Of a stretch of DNA of 51,685 nt, positions 37,237 through 46,763 are shown one piece after another. Position 1 is the stretch's first letter. Each line of letters begins with the position of its first letter. Below the pieces are notes generated by a model. It was given only the letters and a program-made list of their open reading frames with translations. It was not told the DNA's origin and ran no database searches. The position numbers and the translations under genes were made by a program. This stretch comes from an uncultured Clostridium sp. Its GTDB lineage: Bacteria; Bacillota; Clostridia; TANB77; CAG-508. Location of the stretch: NCBI GenBank assembly GCA_948470025.1, contig CAOKNG010000005.1, forward strand, positions 1 to 51,685. The letters run 5' to 3'.

Positions 37237-37260
37237 AAACCTTACAGCCACAAAGGTTTT
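37237..37260 (+). terminator. Terminator after queH
   Basis: AAACCTT / AAGGTTT hairpin just after the stop codon with a short T run. The queH side ends here; foreign-looking genes begin within about 170 bases. Confidence 0.6.
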
Positions 37261-37356
37261 AAAAAATGAATATTTGGGAGGAGTACACTATTTATTGACA
37301 CACACATAAAAATGCTTAAAAGTATTGATATATAAGGAATATAATAAAATTTATTT

Positions 37357-37386
37357 AAAGAAAGCTAATTGTGGCTTTCTTTTTTT
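37357..37386 (+). terminator. Terminator or attenuator before the 37412 gene
   Basis: AAAGAAAGC / GCTTTCTTTT with an 8-base loop and a T run, 26 bases before the start codon. It could end an upstream transcript or attenuate the gene downstream. Confidence 0.7.
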
Positions 37387-37411
37387 GAACTAAAAAAGGA
37401 GGAATGATATT

Positions 37412-37711
37412 ATGCAAAAAGATGAGGCAATAAACTATTTAGAAAATTTAAAAATAGGAAATTTTTTAACAGTAAATATTCCTATTTTTAGTAATTGTAA
37501 TATACCTGTTACTGCAATGTATGTTGGCAAAGATAAAGAGGGGAGATATGAATTTTTAGATACAGGAGAGTTTATTCTTTCAAAGGATTTTTTAGAAAAA
37601 GGAAAAGTATCAATAGATAAAGAATATGACGATAATAATGCAACAAAAATCAATTCAAGAATAAGAAAAGAATATGAAAAAAAGCACAATAAAAATAGAG
37701 ATGTACGATAA
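37412..37711 (+). CDS. Unknown small protein of the integrated element
   Basis: 99 residues, not recognised. Soluble and acidic-basic mixed, with one predicted beta-rich core (FLTVNIPIFSNCNIPVTAMYVGKD) and a Lys-rich C-terminal tail. AAAAAAGGAGG precedes the ATG. A hairpin with a T run lies just upstream. It is placed before parA in the same direction. Confidence 0.65.
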   Translation: MQKDEAINYLENLKIGNFLTVNIPIFSNCNIPVTAMYVGKDKEGRYEFLDTGEFILSKDFLEKGKVSIDKEYDDNNATKINSRIRKEYEKKHNKNRDVR

Positions 37712-37910
37712 TATTACTTTATACATTTGTATTAATTGATAATAAATTATAAAGTATATTTTGATAAATGAAAAACAAAAGAAGATATAAGATAACGACA
37801 TATAGAAGCGAGTTGATATTTTAAATTAATTCGCTTTTTCCATTTCATTTGAAATGTTACATAGCCTTTTATAAACAAAGGCTAAATTTAAAAGGAAGGA
37901 GGAAAAACAG

Positions 37911-38738
37911 ATGACAAAATGTAAGACAATAGCAATAGCTAACCAAAAAGGTGGAGTAGGCAAAACAACAACAGCTTTTAGCTTAGGCATAGCATTGGCA
38001 AATAATAATAAAAAAGTATTAGTAGTAGATGCAGACCCTCAAGCAAATTTAACAACATATATGGGGTTTTATGATGAAGATAATATACCAGTAAATCTTT
38101 CTACTTTAATTGAGAGATTTATAGATGATGAAGAAATAAAACCAGAACAAGCAATTTTACACCACAAAGAGGGAATAGACTTAATACCATCTAATCTTAA
38201 TTTAGCAATGACAGAAACTAATTTATCAAATGCAATGAGTAGAGAATATGCAATGCAAAAGAGTTTAGAAGAATTAAAAAGCATATATGACTATATTATA
38301 GTTGATTGTATGCCATCATTAAGTATGTTAATAACAAATGCACTAGCAATGGCAGACGAAGTAATTATACCAGTACAAAGTCAATATCTATTAGCTAGAG
38401 GTATGGGAAATTTATTAAAGATAATTTCAAAAGTAAAAAGACAAATAAATCCCAAACTGCAAGTTGGTGGAATACTTTTAACTCTTGTAGATAACAGAAC
38501 GAAATTACCTAACAAAATAAGAGAAGAACTAAAAGAAGATTATGGAGATATAGTAAAGCTATATGATACACAAATACCTTGTGCTATAAAAACTGCTGAA
38601 TCCACGTCAAAAGGGAAAAGCATATTTGCTTATGACAAAAACAGTAAAGTTGCTTTAGCTTATACAAATTTTGCAAAGGAGGTATTAGCAGATAATGAAA
38701 GAAGAAAAAATGAAATTACCAAAGATTACACTAGATGA
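37911..38738 (+). CDS. parA: ParA-type partition ATPase
   Basis: 275 residues. Deviant Walker A KGGVGKTT at the start, DADPQANLT (Walker A'), DYIIVDCMPSL (Walker B) and VPVQSQYLLARG are ParA/Soj landmarks. It moves DNA by pattern formation on the nucleoid; here it most likely helps to maintain the mobile element. It overlaps parB by 44 bases. AAGGAGG stands nine bases before the ATG. Confidence 0.93.
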   Translation: MTKCKTIAIANQKGGVGKTTTAFSLGIALANNNKKVLVVDADPQANLTTYMGFYDEDNIPVNLSTLIERFIDDEEIKPEQAILHHKEGIDLIPSNLNLAMTETNLSNAMSREYAMQKSLEELKSIYDYIIVDCMPSLSMLITNALAMADEVIIPVQSQYLLARGMGNLLKIISKVKRQINPKLQVGGILLTLVDNRTKLPNKIREELKEDYGDIVKLYDTQIPCAIKTAESTSKGKSIFAYDKNSKVALAYTNFAKEVLADNERRKNEITKDYTR

Positions 38739-39645
38739 TTTTTTTACAACACAAGAAGAAAGAGATAATAAAAACAGAGAATATGTAAAAATAATTCCAG
38801 TAAATGAAATCACAAACTTTCCAAATCACCCATATAAAGTAAGAGATGATGAAGAAATGTTTTCGATGGCAGAAACAGTAAAACAATTTGGAGTTATACA
38901 CCCAATAATAGTAAGACCAAAAGAAAATGGTGGTTACGAAATGATTTCTGGACACAGAAGAAAAAGAGCGTGTGAAATTGCAGGAGTAACAGAAATAAAA
39001 GCTATTGTAAGAGAAATGACAGACGAAGAGGCAACAATAGCAATGGTAAATAGTAATAACCAAAGAGAGAAGATACTACCAAGCGAAAAGGCATTTGCAT
39101 ATAAAATGAAATTAGAGGCAATGAAGAAACAAGGGAAAAGAAATGATTTAACTTCTTCGCCAACGGCGACAAAGTTAAAAGTAACTGCTGAAATTATTGG
39201 CGAGGAATTTGGAGATGGTAAAGATAATGTATATAGATTTATTCGACTTACTGAACTAATACCAGAACTGTTAAAATTAGTTGATGAAGAAAAAATGAAA
39301 CTAAGACCAGCAGTAGAACTTTCATATCTAACAAAAGAGGAACAACAAGAGGTATTTGATGCAATAGAATATACAGACGCATTTCCATCACATCCACAAG
39401 CTATTAAAATGAAGAAACTAAGTGAAAGTGGAAAATTAACTATTGAAGAAATTGACGATATATTGGAACAAGAAAAACCAAATCAAATACCAAAATTTAA
39501 AATTCCAGAAGATAAAGTAGACCAATATATACCAAAGGAATATAAATCAATGGAAGAAAAAGAAGATTATATTGTGCATTGTGTAAAAGAAACATCAGAG
39601 AGGGAAAGAAAGCAGAAACAAAAACAAAATGAATATATAAGGTAA
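38695..39645 (+). CDS. parB: ParB-type DNA-binding partition protein
   Basis: 316 residues. The ParB N-terminal CTPase domain starts with VKIIPVNEITNFPNHPYKVRDDEEM, contains IVRPKENGGYEMISGHRRKRACE (GHRR motif) and continues with NSNNQREKILPSEKAFAYKMK, the helix-turn-helix region and a charged tail. The start ATG at 38695 lies inside parA and fits AAAGGAGG at 38675-38682; ATG 38710 is an alternative. It would bind a parS-like site on the element. A typical chromosomal ParB role is less likely because of the context. Confidence 0.9.
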   Translation: MKEEKMKLPKITLDDFFTTQEERDNKNREYVKIIPVNEITNFPNHPYKVRDDEEMFSMAETVKQFGVIHPIIVRPKENGGYEMISGHRRKRACEIAGVTEIKAIVREMTDEEATIAMVNSNNQREKILPSEKAFAYKMKLEAMKKQGKRNDLTSSPTATKLKVTAEIIGEEFGDGKDNVYRFIRLTELIPELLKLVDEEKMKLRPAVELSYLTKEEQQEVFDAIEYTDAFPSHPQAIKMKKLSESGKLTIEEIDDILEQEKPNQIPKFKIPEDKVDQYIPKEYKSMEEKEDYIVHCVKETSERERKQKQKQNEYIR

Positions 39646-39646
39646 T

Positions 39647-39684
39647 GTAGCAACAGATAAATAAGTTTGTAGCTACGTTTTTTT
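39647..39684 (+). terminator. Possible terminator after parB
   Basis: GTAGC / GCTAC arms followed by GTTTTTTTT, just after the stop; the stem is short. Confidence 0.5.
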
Positions 39685-39829
39685 TATTTCCCCCTCCTTA
39701 CAATCCACCCCCTAATACTAGCTATATACTAACTGAAAAGGAATATATATAATTAAATAAATCGCATATTTGAAAAAGTTTTAAAAATATTGTAGAATAC
39801 AGTAAAATGAAATAGGGAGAATGATGTAT

Positions 39830-40324
39830 ATGAAGAAAATTTTAGTTATATTAATTTTAATTATTGCAATTTTAATAATTGCAGGTTTTGGTGTTTATGA
39901 AATGGTAAAATATAAACAACAAAACGTAGAAAGCATACCAGAGGTAAATCAACAACACAATGAAATTAACGAAAATAACTTAACTCAACAAGAAAACATT
40001 GATGAAAATAAACAGATAGAAGAAAACGTAGCAGAAAACACAGAAGAAAATGTAACACAAAATCAAGTTATAGAAGAAAGGGAAAATACACCAACAGTTC
40101 AAGAAGAAAACAAAAATACATCAACTAAAAAGGAAAATAGTAAAACAACAACTACTACAAAAAATACAAATAGTAGTACCAACACTGAAAATAAAGATAC
40201 ACAGACAACTACTGGAAGCCAAAGCATAAAAGTAGAAGTAAACCCAGATTCTCACATAAATCTTGATGGTGGTTATGCAGAAGGTTCATACACAATTCAA
40301 CTTCCAGAAAGTTGGAATTATTAA
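39830..40324 (+). CDS. Signal-anchored low-complexity protein
   Basis: 164 residues from the ATG at 39830 (ATG codons at 39821 and 39824 are alternatives). One N-terminal hydrophobic segment (ILVILILIIAILIIAGFGVYE) is followed by a long Asn/Glu/Thr-rich low-complexity region and a short C-terminal folded part (SIKVEVNPDSHINLDGGYAEGSYTIQLP). Probably surface-exposed and membrane-anchored. The family is not recognised. It sits between parB and the adhesin in the element. Confidence 0.65.
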   Translation: MKKILVILILIIAILIIAGFGVYEMVKYKQQNVESIPEVNQQHNEINENNLTQQENIDENKQIEENVAENTEENVTQNQVIEERENTPTVQEENKNTSTKKENSKTTTTTKNTNSSTNTENKDTQTTTGSQSIKVEVNPDSHINLDGGYAEGSYTIQLPESWNY

Positions 40325-40349
40325 ATAATAAAAATAAATTTATTTTAAC

Positions 40350-40380
40350 AAGAGGTTGAAAAAATCAACTTCTTTTTTTT
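40350..40380 (+). terminator. Terminator after the low-complexity protein gene
   Basis: AAGAGGTTGA / TCAACTTCTT with a T run of eight. Confidence 0.88.
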
Positions 40381-40528
40381 ATATTCTTAGGAAAGTAATC
40401 GCGAAGCGTTTAGTTTCCTTAGAAGATAGTTATGCGAAACTTACATTTTATTAGCAACATAAGGAGCTTAGAAAATGTTAGTTCCGTTTTTTATGAAAAA
40501 TATTAAGAAATGAAGGGAGAAAATATTG

Positions 40529-43500
40529 ATGAAAACAACAAAAAACAAACGTATGATAATCGTAAATATATTAATTATTTTAATAACAATTTTTAATTTA
40601 GTTCAGCCAGTTATGGCTGTAATGACAAATGAAATGCCTCAAAGTGCAGTGGTTACCTACAATGGAAAAATAAGTTATAGTGGAACAACAGTAGGAGATT
40701 TTGCAGTTAATGGAAGACAAGCATTCTGTATGGAACATAGTAAATCAACACCAGGATCAGGAACAGGACTAACAACAAATATATATTATAATGATAATGT
40801 TAAGAAAGCATTATACTATGGTTGGGGAGGACCAGAGCAATGGGGTGGATTTACGAGTAGAAATCAAGGACTTGTAATTACCTCATTAACATTATCACAG
40901 TTTTATGCAGGAGATAACGTTCGCCCATTGACACAAGATTTTATAAACTTTTTAAATACAAAATCTGTTCCAAGTTTTAAGGTAAGATTTTCTACATCAA
41001 ATGTTAGTGCATATAAAGAGGGAGATATACAAAGAACAGAAACAATAGAATTAAGTAGTGGAATGACAAGTGGTAGCGTAAATATTGATTTACAAGACGC
41101 AGTAACTTATGTTGATGAAACACATAATACAAGACAAACAGGTGGAAACGTAACAATCTATGGACAAACAAGATTCCATTTTGAAGCACCAATAAATGTT
41201 AATTTAGGAACGTGGACAACAGGGGAAAAATCACAAGGATTTGAATATCAACCAATAGTAGGTGTAACAAATAGTGCATCAATGCAAAATATAGGTTATT
41301 TAGATATGGTATATGACCCATCTCAAACTACATCATTAACAGTAGAATGGGCTAAAGCAGGAAATTTCAAATTAAAGAAAGCAGACAATAAAGGAAAAGC
41401 AGTAGTTGGCGTAACATTTAAGTTAGCATATAACTCAGATATGACAGAAGAAATTGGAATATACCAAACAGGTGCAGATGGTAGCTTTATGGTAGAAGAT
41501 TTAAGAGCAGGAGATATATATTATCAAGAAATAGCAACATTAGATGAATTAGTATTAGATAATAGTATTAATCACGCAGTTATAAATGCAGGAAATACAA
41601 CAGAAATAAATTTCGTAAATAATGTAAAACAAGGTAGTTTTCAAATTATAAAAAAAGATAATAAAACAGGAAAGATAGTAAGAAAAGCAGGAGCAGAATT
41701 TGAAATTTTACAAGACTCAAATGTTGTTTCAACAATTACTACTAATAATCAAGGAATTGCATCATCAGATATGTTAGATTATGGAGTATATACTGTAAGA
41801 GAAAAGAAAGCACCATATAAATATATAATATCAAATGAAACTAAACAAGTAGATATATGTGAAGATAACGGAAAATATGAAATTGAAATATATAATGAGG
41901 CAACAGTAGGAAAAATTAATTTAAGTAAAGGCGACACAATAACAGGAAAAACACCACAAGGAGAGGCAACACTAGAAGAAGCAGTGTATGGACTATATGC
42001 TAGAAATAATATTTTAGACCCTGCAGATGATAGTGTAATTTACAATGCAAATCAAAAGATAGCAAATTTAATTACAGATAGTAACGGAAATGCTACAATA
42101 GGCAATTTATATTTAGGAGAATACTATATAAAAGAATTAACGCCAAGTGTAGGCTATAATTTAGATACAACAACATATAATATTGATTTAACCTATGAAA
42201 ATCAATATACAAGTGTAGTTACAAGAAATGAACCATGGGAACAAAACAAAGATAAAAAATCAACTCAATTAGTATTTTGCGATTTATCAACTCCAAAGCC
42301 ATTAGGAACTATGGAAAATCCATATGAAATGGAAGAAATAAATGGAGAGTGGCACTTAAAAGAATGGCAATTTACAGACGTATATACAGATTTAAAAAGA
42401 AAGCTAATAGAAAGAGGAATACCTGCAGATGAAATTGCATTTATTCACGATGCAAATACAGAAACAAAGAAAAAGGAATTGTTTGCAAAAGTACGAAAGA
42501 GAGATGTAAGAGTTTTAATAGGTTCTACCTCTAAAATGGGGGCAGGTACAAATGTACAAAACAAAATAAAAGCAATTCATCATTTGGACGTTCCATATCG
42601 TCCGTCAGATTTACAACAACAAGACGGTAGACGGAATAAGACAAAGAAATGAGAATGACGAAGTAGACATTTTTAACTATGTAACAGAGGGAACATTTGA
42701 TGCCTATATGTACCAAATGTTACAAAGAAAACAAGAATTTATTAGTCAAATAATGACATCAAAAGCAATAGCACGTTCAGCAGATGACATTGATGAAAAA
42801 GCACTTTTGTATGCAGAAATAAAAGCCTTAGCTGCAGGAAATCCTTTAATTATTAAAAAGACAGAATTAGACGCAGAAGTTGCAAAACTAAAATTGTTAA
42901 AGCAAAGTTATTTGAATCAAAAATATAACTTAGAAGATATGATAGTAAAACATTATCCAATAGAAATAAAAAGACTAGAAGATAAAATTTCAAATATACA
43001 AGAAGATATAAAACTTGTTCAAGAAAATACTAATATAGAAAACGAAGAAAAATTTTCTCCTATGATATTAAATGGAAAACAGTATAATACAAAAGAAAGT
43101 GCAGGAAAACAAATATTAGATATGTGTTCAGCAAAACAAGAAACAGAATCAGAAGAAATAGGGGAATATAGAGGATTAAAGATGTTCTTAGGTATAGATA
43201 GTTTTGACAAGAAATTTTTGATTAATTTACAAGGCAAATATTCATATAAAGTTGATTTAGGAAATGATATACACGGAAATATTACAAGAATTGATAATGT
43301 TATTGCAGGTTTTAGTAAAGAACTAGAAATAACTAAGGAAAAACTAGAAGAAACAAAAATACAATTTGAAAATGCACAAGAGGCAGTAAAAGTTCCATTC
43401 GATAAAGAAGATGAATTAAAACAAAAGACTAAAGAACTTGATGAGATAAATATAGAACTTAATTTAGATAAAAAAGATAATGAAATTTTAGATGATGAAG

Positions 43501-44189
43501 AACAAGAGGAAGAAGAAGAAAAAAACGAAAATTCTTCTATTTCTGAAAGCGAACTGGAGTGCAGAATAGACCCAAACATTTTTGCAGGAGAGTGGCTGGA
43601 ACACCAGCCAACTACACAGAGACAAAAAGAGACACTGGCTCTATATCAGGAGGCAAAGGCTAAAGATAGACTTCATGCTTTTACTTGTATGACAGTTGAT
43701 CCATCTGTTAAAGATGGAAAGTTGGTATACCAGAAAGGTCTGCCAATAAAGACAGGATTTTCTCAGAGACAATGGGCAAAGATGTTGAAAGAGTACAATC
43801 CAAGTCGCAATAGTCGGCAGATGACTCGAACAGAGTATGCATGTAGAAACTTATTTCTCATTCAGAGACTTGTGGAGTCTGGATACAAAATCGAAGAGGC
43901 ATGGAGAGCAGTATGTGACGATTCAAGAGAAATTGGTCATTATCGTAATTTAGATAATGCTAAAGGCGATTTTGAGCCAACAGGTAGCAGAGAAGTGTGT
44001 GGCTTTTGTGATTTAGCGAATGCATGGAAGTTCATTGCAGAGGATTCATGGGAAGAAGCTGGTGGCTTTTGGGCTGCTGGTGGTTATTACGATGACTTTA
44101 GCAACGACTATCCTGTGGCTGACCTTTATCATGTCGACGGTGTAGACGACAATTCCTATAACGGTGTGGGTATGCTTGCGCTTGATTAA
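40529..44189 (+). CDS. Chimera: thioester/CnaB adhesin + SNF2-type helicase tail + variable C-terminal domain
   Basis: 1219 residues after a +1 shift at 42632. A signal peptide (1-31) and a thioester-like domain come first (AFCMEHSKSTP with the Cys, TLSQFYAG with the Gln), then three CnaB domains up to about residue 570. With no cell-wall anchor the frame then enters the C-terminal half of a conjugative-element SNF2/DEAD helicase (TQLVFCDLSTP, LIGSTSKMGAGTNVQ, LDVPYRPSDLQQQDGR), whose tail continues to about 43545. From there, G+C rises and a different C-terminal domain follows, ending in a variable-looking GGYYDDFSNDYPVADLY stretch. The adhesin end, helicase ATPase start and intervening genes are missing, so this looks like a deletion fusion and may not be functional as a whole. 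An in-frame CGG at 43815 is read as Arg. Confidence 0.75.
42250..42285 (+). other. Fusion point between adhesin and helicase
   Basis: The CnaB domain breaks off after NEPWEQNKDKK and the next residues TQLVFCDLSTP are helicase motif IV/V of element-borne SNF2 proteins. The frame is kept. The exact junction is somewhere in this short A-rich stretch. Confidence 0.6.
42632..42635 (+). other. CGGA +1 frameshift site (helicase part of the chimera)
   Basis: GGT AGA CGG AAT runs to a TGA at 42650-42652. Skipping C42632 gives GGT AGA GGA ATA AGA CAA AGA AAT (GRGIRQRN), helicase motif VI. Confidence 0.92.
43980..44189 (+). other. Putative DGR-type variable region at the end of the chimera
   Basis: The end codes for EAGGFWAAGGYYDDFSNDYPVADLYHVDGVDDNSYNG...VGMLAL (interrupted here). 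Its dense Tyr, Asp, Asn, Ser, His, Phe and Val codons (TAT, GAT, GAC, AAC, AGC, CAT, GTC) are what AAC/AAT template codons become under adenine-specific mutagenesis. The domain frame (FCDLANAWK, GGFW, VGxLAL) resembles hypervariable C-terminal domains of clostridial mobile elements. No template repeat was found in the window. Confidence 0.6.
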
Positions 44190-44220
44190 AGTAGCACTGA
44201 CCACTGAATTTTCAGGAACG

Positions 44221-44249
44221 AGATGGAATCTGCTTTGCGGGTTCCATCT
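44221..44249 (+). terminator. Hairpin just after the variable region
   Basis: AGATGGAA / TTCCATCT, an 8-bp stem with a 13-base loop, 32 bases after the stop codon. Hairpins at this place are known features of DGR targets and help target recognition; it could also be a terminator. Confidence 0.65.
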
Positions 44250-44276
44250 TTAAAATTATAGAAAGAAGAACGCGAA

Positions 44277-44642
44277 ATGGAAAGAAAAAATAATGAATTA
44301 ATTATTATACCAAAAATAGAAAAATATATAGAATATATGCTAACGATATTAATAAAATTACCTAGAACTGAAAAGTTTAGTATTGGAACAGAAATAAAAA
44401 CTAGTATGTATGAAATGTTAAAATACATATTGCTTGCAAGTAAGATAGATAAAAGAAAAAGATTAGAAATTTATAATATTGTTGATAGTCATATATACTA
44501 TCAAAGAATTTGTATAAGGATAATGTATAATAATAAGTGGATTGATACGAAGAAATATAAATATAGTAATGAACTATTAGATGAAATTGGTAAAATATTA
44601 GGTGGGTTAATAAAATCTTTAGGAGTGATGAAAAATGCCTAA
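44277..44642 (+). CDS. Avd-like accessory protein (four-helix bundle) of a DGR
   Basis: 121 residues, all helical. It contains LPRTEKFSIGTEIKTSMYEML, the recognisable LPxxExxxxxxxIxxxxxxLL core of the bAvd/four-helix-bundle family, and a basic surface. In Bordetella-phage DGRs Avd binds the reverse transcriptase and template RNA. The gene overlaps the RT start by eight bases and directly follows the variable target, the usual order. Confidence 0.83.
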   Translation: MERKNNELIIIPKIEKYIEYMLTILIKLPRTEKFSIGTEIKTSMYEMLKYILLASKIDKRKRLEIYNIVDSHIYYQRICIRIMYNNKWIDTKKYKYSNELLDEIGKILGGLIKSLGVMKNA

Positions 44643-45567
44643 AACTATAAGAAATGTATATGAGCAAGCAATTTCATTTGAAAAGTTATTAATGGCTCAT
44701 AAAAAGGCGAGAAAAGGAAAAAGAGAAAAGAAAGAAGTTATTTTATTTGAGCTTAATTTAGAAAGCGAAATATTGAAAATAGAGAAAGATTTACGTGAGG
44801 GAAAATATAAGTCAGGAGAATATAAGACATTTAAAATATATGAACCTAAAGAAAGAATTATAATGGCATCTCCATATAAAGATAGAGTTGTACATCAATG
44901 GTATGTAGAGAATTTTATAAAGCCATATTTTGTACCTCAATTCATAGCAACAAGTTATGCTGGAATTGAAAATAGAGGAATGCACAAAGCATCAAAAGAT
45001 GTTCAAAAAGCAATGAGAATAGCAAAAAGAAATTGGAGCGAATACTATATTTTAAAAATGGATGTAACAAAGTATTTTCAAAATATAGATAAAAGAATTT
45101 TATGGGAAATTTTAAAAAAGAAAATGAAAGACAGAAAATTATTATGGCTCACAAGAACAATATTGTTATCAACAGAAGGAATGAAAGGTTTACCGTTAGG
45201 AAATTATACATCTCAAATGTTTGCTAATATATATTTGAATGAGATAGACCAATATGCTAAACATAAATTAAAATGTAAATTTTACTTTAGATATATGGAT
45301 GATATTATAATATTATGTGAAAATAAGAAAATAGCTCAAGAAAGATTAAGTCTATTAACTAAATTTTTAGAAGAAAATCTAAATTTAACATTTAATACAA
45401 AAACAAGAATATTTAAAAATATTCAAGGAGTTAATTTCTGTGGTTATAAAATAAATGAAAATAGAATAAAGATAAGGAATTCTAGTAATTTCAAATTTCA
45501 AGATGAATATCAAAATGTAATAGACTATATTAAAGAAAATAAATGTTTATTAGAAGATGAAGAATAA
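44635..45567 (+). CDS. DGR-type reverse transcriptase
   Basis: 310 residues. Fingers and palm: KTFKIYEPKERIIMASPYKDRVVHQW, YILKMDVTKYFQNID (first catalytic Asp), GLPLGNYTSQMFANIYLNEID and the active site YFRYMDDIIIL (YMDD). The LPLGNxTSQ-FAN stretch and the avd neighbour are typical of DGR RTs rather than group II introns or retrons; there is no maturase or HNH domain. It would copy a template RNA into mutated cDNA. The thumb is short. The gene ends at a strong hairpin terminator. No in-frame CGG. Confidence 0.87.
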   Translation: MPKTIRNVYEQAISFEKLLMAHKKARKGKREKKEVILFELNLESEILKIEKDLREGKYKSGEYKTFKIYEPKERIIMASPYKDRVVHQWYVENFIKPYFVPQFIATSYAGIENRGMHKASKDVQKAMRIAKRNWSEYYILKMDVTKYFQNIDKRILWEILKKKMKDRKLLWLTRTILLSTEGMKGLPLGNYTSQMFANIYLNEIDQYAKHKLKCKFYFRYMDDIIILCENKKIAQERLSLLTKFLEENLNLTFNTKTRIFKNIQGVNFCGYKINENRIKIRNSSNFKFQDEYQNVIDYIKENKCLLEDEE

Positions 45568-45606
45568 AAAGATATTAAAATTGATATTAGATTTTAATAT
45601 CTTTTT
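45566..45606 (+). terminator. Terminator after the RT gene
   Basis: AAAAAGATATTAAAAT / ATTTTAATATCTTTTT, a perfect 16-bp stem that overlaps the RT stop codon. Confidence 0.88.
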
Positions 45607-45973
45607 TATAGGATAAAATATAGCGAAAATATAGAAAATTTTATATAGATATGATATAGTTATTATAAATTTAAGAAGAAAATATATAAAAAATTATCAA
45701 ATATAAAGAACAAAAAACAATAGATTTATGAAAGCTATCAATACTTAGGAGGATTTAGCTATGTGTCAAAAAATAGTAATCCCAGAGGAGGATAGATATA
45801 ATAACCAAATAAAAAAAGACTTGGAAAAAGCTAAAATATGGAATGAGAATATAAAAGTATGAAAGTAGATGTAAAGGAATACAAAATATATTTTGAATAG
45901 ATAGTAGGAAGATATGAGAGAGAAAAAGAAGAAATTCTATGTATAATAAAACTAATAATAAGGAGGATAGCAT
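45607..45973 (+). other. A/T-rich spacer with one mini-ORF
   Basis: About 370 bases, very A/T-rich. Apart from a 33-codon ORF at 45761 no gene is visible, and no template repeat resembling the variable region was found here. Confidence 0.7.
45761..45862 (+). CDS. Mini-ORF, possibly a gene remnant
   Basis: 33 residues (MCQKIVIPEEDRYNNQIKK...). A good TAGGAGGA site lies seven bases before the ATG, but the product is short and matches nothing I know. The following sequence has several stops in all frames. It may be the head of a decayed gene. Confidence 0.35.
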   Translation: MCQKIVIPEEDRYNNQIKKDLEKAKIWNENIKV

Positions 45974-46743
45974 TTGGACAATAAGGTATTAGAAAATAAT
46001 AATGATATTATAATGTATACAACTGATGATGGACAAGTTGAAATTGAAGTTAGACTTGAAGATGAAAATGTTTGGCTTACTCAAAATGCTATGGCAGAAC
46101 TTTTTGATACAACTAGAAATAATATAACTATGCATATAAAAAACATATTTGAAGAAGGAGAATTACAAGAAAACTCAGTTAGTAAGGAATCCTTACTAAC
46201 TGCTAAGGATGGAAAAAATTATAAAACGAAATTTTATAATTTAGATTTAATTATATCAGTAGGATATCGAGTAAAGTCAATTCGTGGAATTCAATTTAGA
46301 ATATGGGTTAATAAATTAATAAAAGAGTATCTAATTAAAGGATATAATTTGAATGTAGATAGATTTAAAAATAATGGTGGAGGAGTATATTTTGAAGAAG
46401 TACTAGAAAAAATTAGAGATATTCGTTCATCAGAAAAAGTATTTTGGAGAAAAATTTTAGATATTTATGCAACAAGTGTTTGACTATGATGCAAGAGATG
46501 AAAAACAAAAGAATTTAATGCTTTAAATATGCACCCTATGACAATGAAAGATTGGATAAAAGAATTAGATGGATTTTTAACAATGACACATAAAGATATA
46601 TTAGAAGGGGCAGGAACTATATCTCATGAAAAAGCATTAGAAAAAGTACACCAAGAATATGATAAATATATGAAATCACACTTAACTCAAGCAGAAAAAG
46701 ATTATTTAGAAATTATGGGCGAAGATATAAAAAAATTAAAGTA
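45974..46743 (+). pseudogene. RhuM-family protein, decayed
   Basis: From a TTG start with AGGAGG seven bases upstream, the N-terminal part (QVEIEVRLEDENVWLTQNAMAELFDTTRNNI, SVGYRVKSIRGIQFRIW, SSEKVFWRKILDIYATS) is RhuM. At about 46480 one extra T (GTTTGAC instead of GTTGAC) shifts the frame, and a stretch of the middle is missing. The C-terminal part (HPMTMKDWIKELDGFLTM, DILEGAGTISHEKALEK, HLTQAEKDYLEIMG) resumes at 46529 and ends at 46743. The break is at a T run, not at CGG, and the deletion shows real decay. RhuM genes are common passengers of mobile elements. Confidence 0.85.
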
Positions 46744-46763
46744 ATGAGAAAGGCGGAAAGGCT

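Noticed and set aside
44635-45567. Retron or group II intron reverse transcriptase
   Set aside because: No maturase or endonuclease domain, no retron msr/msd-like inverted repeats were seen, and the avd gene and LPLGNxTSQ motif point to a DGR.
45568-45973. Template repeat for the variable region
   Set aside because: The spacer is uniformly A/T-rich with no match to FCDLANAW or GGFW coding sequence, so no template can be claimed here.
46470-46530. RhuM frame break as part of the CGG system
   Set aside because: The extra base is a T in a T run and the middle of the gene is missing, so this is ordinary decay.
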